From: an uncultured Tissierellia bacterium
Lineage (GTDB): Bacteria; Bacillota; Clostridia; Tissierellales; Peptoniphilaceae
Reading direction: 5' to 3'
DNA: 14,693 nt
Assembly: GCA_902489145.1 (NCBI GenBank)
Contig: CABTYV010000035.1
Location: forward strand, 1 to 14,693
The number at the start of each line of letters is the position of its first letter. Positions within the stretch are counted from its first letter, which is position 1. Under the pieces are notes generated by a model. That model was not told the DNA's origin, made no database searches, and saw only the letters and a list, made by a program, of their open reading frames with translations. A program made the translations under genes and the position numbers. This document shows, piece after piece, positions 7,861-14,645 of the stretch.

Positions 7861-8584
7861 GGGCACACCCCCGATCCAGCTCCGCCTGTGATTTTCTGAG
7901 GTAATGCGGCTTGAGGTCCAGGATGTCATCGCCCGGCCCTTGCTCCAGCCGGACGGCTGCCAATCGGGCCACCGCCTCCACCGGCGATTGCTGGGCTTCT
8001 CCCCGAACCCACTCATAGGGAAGGGGCGTCCCATCCAACAGGTGGGGATGGGCGGCCAGGCCCGCCCCCATCCAGGCAAGCCCTTGAGCTCCTTGGGCTT
8101 CGAGCAGAGGGCCGATGGCTGCTAAAAAATCTTCCTCATAGTATAGCCCTTCCGCCAGCAAGCATTTTGCTCCCGCTTCATCCCAAAGGGCGGCAAAAAT
8201 CCGATTGGCCCGGGCATCCAAAATGGTCGCCCTGAGATAGGCGGGGGGCGTCTCTGCACTTTTCGCCAAGGCCTGGAGGGTAGAAATGCCAACCAGGGGT
8301 TTGTGGGTAAATTGAGCCAGGGTTTTGGCAATGGTGACGCCAATCCGAAGGCCCGTAAAAGAGCCTGGGCCCAGGGCGCAGGCATAGGCGTCGATCTCCT
8401 CCTTACGCCGACCGGCGCTCTGCAAAAGCGCTTCCGCCATGGGCAGGAGGGCCTCTGCCTGCTGGCGGTCATGGTTGACCACCATCTGCGCCTCCAAAAT
8501 GCCCTGGCCCTTCATGGGTGCCGGCTCCTCGTACAGGGCCAGCCCCGTCGCCGAGCTGCTTGTATCCATGGCTAGGATTCGCAT
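7847..8584 (-). CDS. tsaB: t6A complex dimerisation subunit TsaB
   Basis: A 245-residue TsaB (YeaZ) protein, the non-catalytic ASKHA-fold partner that dimerises with TsaD and is needed for t6A formation. Visible: N-terminal ILAMDTSSSATGLAL (3-17), the H-x-RQQAEALLP segment (38-48) and the hallmark GPGSFTGLRIG (72-82). Length is typical. The frame is open 105 nt further upstream, and there are two close ATGs. I choose 8584 because GGAGG lies 7 nt before it; the ATG at 8590 is too close to that site. The start overlaps the tsaE end by 13 nt and the end overlaps rimI by 14 nt, so the three are probably coupled in translation. Confidence 0.95.
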   Translation of the reverse strand: MRILAMDTSSSATGLALYEEPAPMKGQGILEAQMVVNHDRQQAEALLPMAEALLQSAGRRKEEIDAYACALGPGSFTGLRIGVTIAKTLAQFTHKPLVGISTLQALAKSAETPPAYLRATILDARANRIFAALWDEAGAKCLLAEGLYYEEDFLAAIGPLLEAQGAQGLAWMGAGLAAHPHLLDGTPLPYEWVRGEAQQSPVEAVARLAAVRLEQGPGDDILDLKPHYLRKSQAELDRGCAHARK

Positions 8585-8985
8585 AGACATACCTCCCGCT
8601 CTTCTCCTGGGCCCTTCTCGATCTTCACCCAAATCAGATCCCGGGGCAAATAGGACAGGGCCCGCTCGGGCCATTCGATAAACGTCCAACCCGCTTCGGG
8701 ATAAAAGGCTTCCTCATAATCAATCGCCTCCACCTCGCTTTCCGACGTCAATCGGTAGAGGTCAAGATGGCGCAGGGGCCCGCGATCGGTCGGATAGGTG
8801 TGAATGAAATCAAAGGTTGGGGACGTCACCGGCCCCGTCCATCCCAAAAACCGGGCAATCCAACGCACCATCTGCGTTTTGCCCGCACCCAGGTCCCCAT
8901 CCAGGCCCACCACGCTCCCCTCCTTCAGTTGAGAGAAAAAGGAAAGCGTCCAAGCCTCCATCTCTTTTTGATCTTTGATCTTCAT
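8572..8985 (-). CDS. tsaE: t6A complex ATPase TsaE
   Basis: A 137-residue P-loop ATPase that binds the TsaB-TsaD dimer and drives turnover of the t6A complex. Walker A is GDLGAGKT (30-37); SPTF lies in the switch region, followed by HLDLYRL and the family motif EWPER. Length is normal. The ATG at 8985 has AAAGGAG spaced 5 nt. It is the first gene of the nine-gene minus-strand run and is divergent from murJ. The 87-nt gap to murJ must hold the operon promoter, but on the minus strand I see no convincing -35/-10 pair; CATAAT and TATCAT near 9037-9042 and TATAAA at 8996-9001 are -10-like only. Confidence 0.95.
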   Translation of the reverse strand: MKIKDQKEMEAWTLSFFSQLKEGSVVGLDGDLGAGKTQMVRWIARFLGWTGPVTSPTFDFIHTYPTDRGPLRHLDLYRLTSESEVEAIDYEEAFYPEAGWTFIEWPERALSYLPRDLIWVKIEKGPGEEREVCLCES

Positions 8986-9013
8986 CGCGACTCCTTTATA
9001 CGGCTGCGCAAGT

Positions 9014-9047
9014 ATTTATTTTCAGTCTTCTTCTATTATGATACACT
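9014..9047 (+). promoter_or_regulatory. probable murJ promoter region
   Basis: Two overlapping weak sigma-A-like options are seen. TTTTCA (9019-9024) and TACACT (9042-9047) are spaced 17 nt with a TG just before the -10 box. Alternatively TATGAT (9037-9042) is a better -10 with only an AT-rich -35 region. Either would give a transcript starting shortly before the murJ ribosome binding site. Confidence 0.35.
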
Positions 9048-9072
9048 CATGGGACAAAAGAAGGAGAGACCT

Positions 9073-10596
9073 ATGGGAAATATTGCCTTTCAACTCATGA
9101 TCATCACAATTCTATCGAAAATAACCGGACTCGTCCGGGAGGTTTATTTTGGGGCGGCGTTCGGAACCTCTGCCATCAAGGATATCTATGTGATTACCAA
9201 TTCCCTGACCGCTATCCTGTTTTCCTACCTCTTTGTCTCCATGCAAACAACCTTTATACCCATGTATAACAATGTGTTGGCCCAGGGCGGGCGTAAAAGG
9301 GCAGATCGTTTTACCGCCAACCTGACCAACACCCTCATCGTCGTTTCGCTCCTGATCATTGCCCTTACCTTCCTCTTTGCCAATCCTTTGGCACGGCTGG
9401 TTGCGCCAGGCTTTTCCCCCGAGAAGCTTCATCAGACGGCTAACTTCCTCCGCATCACGATCTTCGGCATCTTCTTCTCTGCGCTTTTTGCGGCGCCCAT
9501 TTCCTACCTGAATATCTATGACAATTTTGTCACCCCTGCCACCACCGGGATTCTGATGAACGCCATCCTGATCCTGTTTACCTTTCTGTCCGCCCGCCAC
9601 CAGTCGCTCTGGCTGCTCGCCATCGGTGTCGTCGTATCCAAGGGCCTCCAATACGTCTTCTTCCCTCGTGCCTTGCGGCGCGCTGGCTACCACCATCGTC
9701 TTTTGCTTCGGCCCGCCGACCCCACCATCCGGGAGTGTCTGCGCATTGCCCTGCCGGCGATCTTTTCCATCTTGGTCTATGATCTTTCGGTCGTAATCGA
9801 CAAGTCGATTGCCTCTTTCCTCGTCACCAACGGCGGTGTTGCCTCGATGGACTATGCCGCAAAAATTATTGACTTTGTCCAGGGGATCGTCGTCGTCTCG
9901 ATCGTGACCGCGGCCTATCCAAGGCTGAGCCGCCTGGCCCAGGAGCCCAAAGACCGCCCCGCCTTTAAAAGGCTGATCAAAAATTCCATCACCTCCGGCG
10001 CCCTCCTGGTGATCCCGGCCGTCGCCGGCATCATGGTCTATGCGGTCCCCGTTACCCGCCTTTTCTATGAACGGGGGGCCTTCACCCCGGAAGCAACCCA
10101 GATGGTTTCGACCATCCTCTTCTGGTATGCCCCCGCTATCCTTTTTGAGCTTTTCTCCCGCATCTATATCCGGGCCTTCTACTCCCTCAAGGACACCAAG
10201 ACGCCCCTGCTGGCCGGTGCCATTCAGGTCGGGGTCGACATCGTCCTAAATGTCATCCTTTCCTATTTCTTTGGCCTGATCGGGCTCGCTTCCTCCACCT
10301 CCATCGGAGCTCTGGCAGGCGTTTTTGTCCTCTTCCACTTTCTCCGAAAAAGGGTGGGCAATCTGGCCCTCCGTTCCATGGGCCGTTCCCTGTTAAAAAT
10401 TTCCTTCGCCACCCTGCTGATGGTCTTCATCTCTCGCAGCTTTTTCGAAGTCGCCCCCATCGCTTCGGAGGGCATTCGCTTCCTGGGCACCCTGCTGATC
10501 GCCTTTGTGGTCTATTTCATCAGCATCATTGCCCTCCGGGTCCCGGAAGCCCAAGCCCTCATCCGTCGGGCCTGGCGGCGCTATCATCCTCGCTAG
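9073..10596 (+). CDS. murJ: MurJ (MviN) lipid II flippase
   Basis: A 507-residue polytopic membrane protein of the MurJ/MviN family (MOP superfamily), which flips the peptidoglycan precursor lipid II across the cytoplasmic membrane. The whole length is made of hydrophobic segments separated by short basic loops, consistent with about 14 helices. The N-terminus has the family pattern: a first helix ending in ITGLVREVYFGAAFG with conserved Arg22, then a second helix after KDIYVITN. FYERGAF near residue 340 and the FYSLKDTKTPLL segment are also family hallmarks. The frame is open far upstream, but the ATG at 9073 has AAGGAG spaced 6-7 nt and gives the normal N-terminus; ATG at 9049 would add eight residues without a ribosome binding site. 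It is a single-gene unit closed by a strong terminator. Confidence 0.95.
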   Translation: MGNIAFQLMIITILSKITGLVREVYFGAAFGTSAIKDIYVITNSLTAILFSYLFVSMQTTFIPMYNNVLAQGGRKRADRFTANLTNTLIVVSLLIIALTFLFANPLARLVAPGFSPEKLHQTANFLRITIFGIFFSALFAAPISYLNIYDNFVTPATTGILMNAILILFTFLSARHQSLWLLAIGVVVSKGLQYVFFPRALRRAGYHHRLLLRPADPTIRECLRIALPAIFSILVYDLSVVIDKSIASFLVTNGGVASMDYAAKIIDFVQGIVVVSIVTAAYPRLSRLAQEPKDRPAFKRLIKNSITSGALLVIPAVAGIMVYAVPVTRLFYERGAFTPEATQMVSTILFWYAPAILFELFSRIYIRAFYSLKDTKTPLLAGAIQVGVDIVLNVILSYFFGLIGLASSTSIGALAGVFVLFHFLRKRVGNLALRSMGRSLLKISFATLLMVFISRSFFEVAPIASEGIRFLGTLLIAFVVYFISIIALRVPEAQALIRRAWRRYHPR

Positions 10597-10644
10597 CTGA
10601 GCGCCAGGGGGCTGATGATCGGACAAAATGGATGGTCCAAAAGA

Positions 10645-10683
10645 AAGGGGTTGTGGCAAATCAAGCTGCCGCAACCCTTTTTT
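10645..10683 (+). terminator. intrinsic terminator between convergent murJ and galE
   Basis: An 11-bp stem (10648-10658 with 10667-10677, one G-T pair) closes an 8-nt loop and is followed directly by TTTTTT (10678-10683). It lies about 50 nt past the murJ stop. On the minus strand the same stem is followed by a C4 and a T-rich tract, and the galE stop is only 9 nt before it, so it probably works in both directions. Confidence 0.9.
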
Positions 10684-10691
10684 ATGCCAAT

Positions 10692-11720
10692 TTAGGAAAG
10701 ACCGTTTTCCTCCAAATGAGGGGCATGCGCCATTTGTTGAAAGTGCCAGGCGGAGGCACAGGCTTCCTCAATGGAGCGTTTGGCCTTCCAGCCCAGTTCT
10801 TTTTCAGCCTTGCTGGGATCGGCCAGGGTGCAGGGCATATCCCCCGGCCTCCGGCGGGCGATCTGGTAGGCAATGGAAAGACCCGTCGCTGCTTCAAAGG
10901 CGCGTAGGAGGTCCAAGACCGAGCTGCCCCGGCCCGTCCCCAAATTATAGGTCAAAAGTCCGGACCGTTTCTGCAGAGCCTCCAGGGCGGCGACATGGCC
11001 CTCTGCCAGGTCCATCACATGGATATAATCCCGAACGCCGGTTCCATCCGGCGTATCATAGTCATTGCCAAATACCCGCAGCTGGTCCAAGCGTCCCTCC
11101 GCCACCTGACAAATATAGGGCAGCAGGTTGTTGGGCGCGCCCACCGGAGACTCGCCCAAAAGGCCGGATGGATGGGCGCCGATGGGGTTGAAATAGCGCA
11201 ACAAAACCCCGGTCGCCTGGGGATGGGCGTGGCATTCATCCCGGATCATCTGCTCAATCATGAGCTTGCTCCAGCCGTAGGGATTGGTGGCCGCCAGAGG
11301 CATATCCTCCGTCAGGGGCATCGGATTGTCTGGGGCGTAGACCGTGGCGGAAGACGAAAAGAGAAAGGTCCGGACGCCGTACCTGGCCCTTGCTTGCAGG
11401 AGGGTCAGCGCTGTCCCCAAATTGTTTTCATAATATTTGAGGGGGTCCTTTACGGATTCGCCCACTGCCTTATAGCCAGCAAAATGGACAATGCAGTCGA
11501 AGCGCTCCTGTTCAAAAAGGGGGAATATCTGCGCCCGGTCCCGCAGATCCCGCTCATAAAAAGAGAAGGATCGGCCGGCGATCCGCTCGATCCGCTCCTT
11601 CACATCGCTTGTTGCGTTTGATAGATTGTCCACAACCACCAGGTCATGGCCCTGTTCCAGGAGGGCGACACAAGTATGGGAGCCTATGTAGCCCAGGCCC
11701 CCACTCACAAATACCTTCAT
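10692..11720 (-). CDS. galE: UDP-glucose 4-epimerase GalE
   Basis: A 342-residue short-chain dehydrogenase/reductase-type epimerase that interconverts UDP-glucose and UDP-galactose with bound NAD+. Rossmann motif GGLGYIGSH (7-15) is at the N-terminus; catalytic SSSATVY holds Ser124 and the Y-x3-K pair is Tyr148/Lys152 in YGWSK. LRYFNPIGAHPSGLLGE, RDYIHVMDLAEGH and YNLGTGRG are classic GalE blocks. Length is normal. The ATG at 11720 (AAGGG upstream) starts exactly at the usual MKVFVSGG; an upstream ATG would add 11 unrelated residues. No galK or galT is nearby, so the product more likely feeds surface glycans than galactose breakdown. It is 68 nt after the VanY-like gene with no terminator between them, so the two may share a transcript. 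Confidence 0.96.
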   Translation of the reverse strand: MKVFVSGGLGYIGSHTCVALLEQGHDLVVVDNLSNATSDVKERIERIAGRSFSFYERDLRDRAQIFPLFEQERFDCIVHFAGYKAVGESVKDPLKYYENNLGTALTLLQARARYGVRTFLFSSSATVYAPDNPMPLTEDMPLAATNPYGWSKLMIEQMIRDECHAHPQATGVLLRYFNPIGAHPSGLLGESPVGAPNNLLPYICQVAEGRLDQLRVFGNDYDTPDGTGVRDYIHVMDLAEGHVAALEALQKRSGLLTYNLGTGRGSSVLDLLRAFEAATGLSIAYQIARRRPGDMPCTLADPSKAEKELGWKAKRSIEEACASAWHFQQMAHAPHLEENGLS

Positions 11721-11788
11721 AGATTCCCTTCTGCAGGAGGCTCGCTCCCACACCCCACTTCGTTCAAAAGTCTGCCAGGTTTGACCGC

Positions 11789-12838
11789 TTACTGAACCCC
11801 GTAAAAAACTTCCATGGTCAGACCTTCATTTGAAATAATCGACGCATCTTCAATCCCGACATAGTAGAAAATGGTCGGATCGGCTCGATAGCCGGTAATG
11901 GTCTCGGAGCCTTCGGGATAGCGCAGGATAAAGCCGTATTCGTGGGCGTGGTCCTTGAGCCATTTGAAGGCTTCCGTCTTTTCGAAATGATTGTCCATCC
12001 GGGGATCCGTCCCCGCCACATAAAACTGTACGCCATAGCCCGTTTGGAAAACCGCATGGCCAGGCTTGGGGGCGTGGGCGGGATTGCCCTGTAAAACCAG
12101 CTCCTTCGCCTCATCGGCCGCGGAACGATAGGTGGTCGCCACTTCAACATGGACCCCGTCCCGCTCCATGGCTTCGGTCATCACGCGAAGGGCAGCAGCG
12201 GCATCTTCATGAAAAACCGTCTCATAATCCGATGCTAAGCGAAAGCTCGCATTGACAATCACATGACCGTCGACCACCACGAACTGATTGGCATCCGCAA
12301 TCACCTCTAAAAACTCGTCGCGAATAAACCCTTCCCGACCCTTGCTGGTCACCTTGGTCCAGCCGTTTTCATGGCCGTAGCTTTCGACAACCGTCCCTTT
12401 TGGAATGGCCGCCACCTCTGTGGATTTGACCGAATCGCGATGGTAGAGAATGGTATCCTCTCTGGTTTGCAAAAAGCTATCGAGGCGATTTTGGAAATGA
12501 TCCGCCTGTTTTTTCTCTGTACGTGGTAAAAGGTGCTTGGCCTGGGCCTCTGCCGAGGTCACATAGGTCACTTCCTTTTTCTTATTGTCTTCTTTTGAGC
12601 TGTTTTTTTCTTCTTTTCCCTCCACAATGGTGATCTGAGACTCGGGCAGGCTGGACTGAGCAGAGGAGTTGTTGGACAAGCGGGAGAGGACAAAATGTCC
12701 AGATAAGAAAACCAGGCCCGCTGCCAGCGCAAAAGCCAAAAACCTCTGCCGTTTACGCCTTTTCAGCATGAGCCTGCGCCTTGCCGATCTTGCCCGACGA
12801 TTCCTTTGATCTGAATTGGTCTGTACATTTCTGGGCAT
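11789..12838 (-). CDS. membrane-anchored SH3b plus degenerate M15B (VanY-like) protein
   Basis: A 349-residue envelope protein. After an Arg/Lys-rich N-terminus (13-32) comes one membrane segment (about 33-52), a Ser/Lys/Glu-rich linker, an SH3b-like domain (about 127-181, ending FIRDEFLEVI), and a C-terminal domain that reads through the M15B D-Ala-D-Ala carboxypeptidase pattern (about 190-349): TYRS (236-239), PGH then QTG (259-267), WLKDHAHEYGFILRYPEG (293-310), TGY, DP-x4-YVG. The zinc and catalytic residues are lost. The SEHQTG histidine is Phe264, the aspartate that follows is Gln271, the EPWH histidine is Ile323 and its glutamate is Asp320. The reading frame is intact, so it is probably a pseudo-peptidase that binds peptidoglycan. 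The ATG at 12838 has AAAGGA upstream; an in-frame ATG at 12904 is a less likely start. Confidence 0.85.
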   Translation of the reverse strand: MPRNVQTNSDQRNRRARSARRRLMLKRRKRQRFLAFALAAGLVFLSGHFVLSRLSNNSSAQSSLPESQITIVEGKEEKNSSKEDNKKKEVTYVTSAEAQAKHLLPRTEKKQADHFQNRLDSFLQTREDTILYHRDSVKSTEVAAIPKGTVVESYGHENGWTKVTSKGREGFIRDEFLEVIADANQFVVVDGHVIVNASFRLASDYETVFHEDAAAALRVMTEAMERDGVHVEVATTYRSAADEAKELVLQGNPAHAPKPGHAVFQTGYGVQFYVAGTDPRMDNHFEKTEAFKWLKDHAHEYGFILRYPEGSETITGYRADPTIFYYVGIEDASIISNEGLTMEVFYGVQ

Positions 12839-12926
12839 AATGGGATCCTTTATAAATTCAAATCCGTCCGAACGGATAGGAAAAACTGGTGAAAATGGAG
12901 GCATTGCCCCATTGATCTATAAAGTT

Positions 12927-12955
12927 ATTATAACCTAGCCCCCCACCGGATACAA
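12927..12955 (-). promoter_or_regulatory. sigma-A-type promoter of the VanY-like gene
   Basis: Minus-strand TTGTAT (12955-12950) and TATAAT (12932-12927) are separated by 17 nt, a perfect -10 with half of the -35 consensus. It lies about 90 nt upstream of the ATG at 12838 and would give a leader of about 80 nt. It may drive galE too. Confidence 0.75.
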
Positions 12956-13004
12956 GGCAGGAATCGCACTTTTTCGCCATTGGGCCGTCCTTTTTTCCCT
13001 TTTG

Positions 13005-13060
13005 TCTCAAAAACTTTTATCGGCCTCCCGCCCCTAAAAATCCCGTCTGACTGGGCCGAT
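13005..13060 (-). terminator. possible ispE terminator
   Basis: On the minus strand ATCGGCC (13060-13054) and GGCCGAT (13025-13019) form a 7-bp stem right after the ispE stop, followed by AAAAGTTTTT. The 28-nt loop is long and the T-run is displaced by five bases, so this is only a candidate. Confidence 0.4.
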
Positions 13061-13065
13061 CAGAA

Positions 13066-13899
13066 CTAGAGGGTTTGGCTGACACAAACGAAGGGATAGG
13101 CTGACTTCAAAATCTTTTCTGCGTGCAGGGCTTCCTCCCGGTCTGCGAAAAGGCCGAAAACGGTAGGCCCGGAACCCGAAACCAGGGCCTTCTGGGCCCC
13201 CAAATCGATCAATTCCTTCTTAATCTGATGGAGCTTGGGCTGCAAACGTAAGGCCACGGTTTCCAGCTGATTGGCCATGTGGTCCAAGCCTCGATCGGTG
13301 CTGGCATTGATGGCATGGACCAGCCGGTCGACGGGAATGGTTCCATTGGCCTTGACCTGGGCGTAGACATAGGCGGTAGAGAGGCCCAGCCCCGGATTGA
13401 CCAGGACCAAATGGCGGCCATGCCAGCTGCGCAGGGGCGTCAGCTTTTCCCCCCGCCCCTGGGCCCGTTGCGTCCCCCCTTTGATAAAGAATGGCACGTC
13501 CGAGCCGATCTGGGCCCCAATCGCTTCCAGCTCCTCGTCGGTCAAGTCCAGCTCCCACAGCTTATTGAGCCCCTTGAGCATGGCCGCCCCATCCGATGAG
13601 CCCCCGCCCAAGCCCGCCTCTTTCGGTATCCTTTTCTCCAGCTCCACCACCACCGAAGGATCCTCCGCCCGGTCCTTCAAAGCCAGCCAAGCCTGGTAAA
13701 TCGTGTTCTTCTGATCCAAAGCCAAATCCGGATCATCGCAAGTCAACACAAATCCCCCCCGACCATTTTCGATACAAAGCTGGTCCGCCAGGGCAATCTC
13801 CTGTATCACCATGTCCACCTCGTGATAGCCATCCTGCCGATCCGCCAAAACATCCAAGGCCAAATTGATCTTGGCATTGGCCCTCATTTCCACTTCCAC
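13066..13899 (-). CDS. ispE: 4-diphosphocytidyl-2-C-methyl-D-erythritol kinase IspE
   Basis: A 277-residue GHMP kinase that phosphorylates CDP-methylerythritol in the non-mevalonate (MEP) isoprenoid pathway, which supplies undecaprenyl phosphate and quinones. Visible: N-terminal ANAKINLALDVL with Lys10, GYHEVDM (24-30), the ATP loop P-x3-GLGGGSSDGAA (92-106), SDVPFF with Asp134 (133-138), and the C-terminal SGSGPTVFGLF (241-251). Length is normal and the active site looks complete. The start is GTG at 13899, chosen because AGGAGG lies exactly 7 nt upstream; the ATG four codons in has no site of its own. Its neighbour veg matches the veg-ispE proximity known from Bacillus. It shares no operon with veg because a strong terminator lies between them. 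Confidence 0.96.
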   Translation of the reverse strand: MEVEMRANAKINLALDVLADRQDGYHEVDMVIQEIALADQLCIENGRGGFVLTCDDPDLALDQKNTIYQAWLALKDRAEDPSVVVELEKRIPKEAGLGGGSSDGAAMLKGLNKLWELDLTDEELEAIGAQIGSDVPFFIKGGTQRAQGRGEKLTPLRSWHGRHLVLVNPGLGLSTAYVYAQVKANGTIPVDRLVHAINASTDRGLDHMANQLETVALRLQPKLHQIKKELIDLGAQKALVSGSGPTVFGLFADREEALHAEKILKSAYPFVCVSQTL

Positions 13900-13921
13900 C
13901 TTATAGCCTCCTGTACTAGCG

Positions 13922-13930
13922 TTTATATCA
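13922..13930 (-). promoter_or_regulatory. extended -10 promoter of ispE
   Basis: The minus strand reads TGATATAAA, an extended -10 (TG-n-TATAAA), about 10 nt upstream of the AGGAGG site of ispE. A -35 match at the right distance is poor. Because a terminator closes veg just upstream, ispE needs a promoter here. The predicted leader is very short, about 15 nt. Confidence 0.5.
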
Positions 13931-13959
13931 TGCGAATACTCATAAACTATTATTAGTCA

Positions 13960-13991
13960 TAAAAAACAGGAAGAGCCCGAGCCCTTCCTGT
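13960..13991 (-). terminator. intrinsic terminator of veg
   Basis: On the minus strand an 11-bp stem (13991-13981 with 13976-13966, one G-T pair) with a 4-nt loop is followed directly by a run of T to 13961. It lies 20 nt after the veg stop, a textbook terminator. Confidence 0.93.
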
Positions 13992-14010
13992 CCAAATCCT
14001 CATCCGATCG

Positions 14011-14232
14011 TCACACAATCGTCATCTTCACCGTGCCAGTCAGCACGTCGGTATAAGTATAAGAAACGGTGCGCTCCACATCAAAGGAGTTCGTCACACG
14101 AACCGTGAATACATCCTCGAAGGCATTTTCCAAAATCCCTTCCTTCGTGACAATCCGCTTCCTGCCCTTGTCCGCCCGAACCACCACATGACGGCCCAGG
14201 GCATCCTGCACTTCCTGCCTGATCGAATACAT
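14011..14232 (-). CDS. veg: Veg family protein
   Basis: A 73-residue Veg-family protein. Veg in Bacillus subtilis is a small, abundant cytoplasmic protein that stimulates biofilm formation by acting against the repressor SinR. The family pattern is seen in order: an I-R/K helix (IRQEVQDALGRHV), basic turn RADKGRKR, EGILE (31-35), VFTVRV, RTVSYTYTDVLTGTVKMTIV at the end. Its location upstream of ispE with a very strong promoter also fits. The start is uncertain: ATG 14232 has only a weak GGA upstream. In-frame TTG 14250 would add six residues and fit the usual N-terminal length; ATG 14310 would add 26 residues unlike the family. No strong ribosome binding site precedes any of them. Function in this organism is inferred from family only. 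Confidence 0.9.
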   Translation of the reverse strand: MYSIRQEVQDALGRHVVVRADKGRKRIVTKEGILENAFEDVFTVRVTNSFDVERTVSYTYTDVLTGTVKMTIV

Positions 14233-14281
14233 CGTTTTATTTTCCGTCAAAATAGCCCAACTTTCTCCGCAGCAACCCAAC

Positions 14282-14298
14282 GATCCAAGCGATGGATC
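14282..14298 (-). repeat. small hairpin in the veg leader
   Basis: GATCCA and TGGATC (6-bp perfect stem, 5-nt loop) lie in the roughly 90-nt untranslated leader predicted for veg. The stem is overlapped by a direct repeat of GCTTGGATC. It may stabilise the leader or affect initiation at a gene with a weak ribosome binding site; that is inference. Confidence 0.45.
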
Positions 14299-14329
14299 CA
14301 AGCTCCACATAGTCAAATGTCGATAGATG

Positions 14330-14358
14330 ATTATAACACATAATGGATTATTTGTCTA
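14330..14358 (-). promoter_or_regulatory. strong sigma-A promoter of veg
   Basis: Minus-strand TAGACA (14358-14353) and TATAAT (14335-14330) are spaced 17 nt. The -35 matches consensus at five of six positions and the -10 at all six, with TG one base before the -10 (extended -10). It is the best promoter in the window. The veg promoter of Bacillus is a well-known strong vegetative promoter, so this agrees with the gene call. Confidence 0.88.
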
Positions 14359-14385
14359 TACACTTCTTGCCCATCGTTTGCAGCG

Positions 14386-14560
14386 ACCGGGCGAAGAGGG
14401 CAATCGCCGTTTCGTTTTCAATCGCTGGACGCAGGCCAGCAACGTTTTGCGGTGGGTCGTTGGTCGGAGGCCAGCACCGCATCGTCTCAAATCGCTGGCC
14501 GCAGGCCAGCAACGTTTCGTTTTCAATCGCTGTCCGCAGACCAGCAACGTTTTGCGGTCG
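14386..14560. repeat. 35-bp imperfect tandem repeat array with nested palindromes
   Basis: Units start at 14386 (diverged), 14421, 14456, 14491 and 14526, each exactly 35 bp, with a decayed sixth at 14561. The core is ATCGCTGGCCGCAGGCCAGC followed by AACGTTT. In the unit at 14491 the core forms a perfect 7-bp hairpin, GCTGGCC-GCA-GGCCAGC; other units carry mismatches in it. The 3' halves vary in type, and units at 14421 and 14526 share the same tail, giving a 105-bp higher-order period. There are no spacers. The frame rotates between units, so it is not coding. Confidence 0.85.
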
Positions 14561-14584
14561 GTCGTTGGTTATTTTGGGCAAAGG

Positions 14585-14622
14585 TGTAGAGGAAAATCGC
14601 CACCCCCTCATTTTCCTCTACA
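14585..14622. repeat. 13-bp perfect inverted repeat element, copy 1
   Basis: TGTAGAGGAAAAT (14585-14597) and ATTTTCCTCTACA (14610-14622) are perfect inverted arms around a 12-nt C-rich loop. A related copy lies at 14652-14685. No T-run follows on the plus strand. The function is unknown; such repeated palindromes can be small mobile or transcript-processing elements. Confidence 0.8.
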
Positions 14623-14645
14623 ACAAATATGACATTTTTGTCAAA

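Noticed and set aside
7861..8079. Upstream extension of rimI to an ATG inside tsaB
   Set aside because: Adds 73 Trp/Arg/Pro-rich residues unlike any RimI; the start at 7860 gives the normal length.
9112..9696. 194-residue minus-strand open frame opposite murJ
   Set aside because: Charged, low-complexity translation typical of the reverse strand of a membrane-protein gene; no start signal.
14386..14560. CRISPR array
   Set aside because: Units are contiguous without unique spacers and differ from one another; no cas genes are in view.
14327..14632. Open frames on both strands across the repeat array (about 101 and 87 residues)
   Set aside because: The 35-bp unit is not a multiple of three, so the frame rotates each unit; the frames have no ribosome binding site, overlap the veg promoter and match no family I know.
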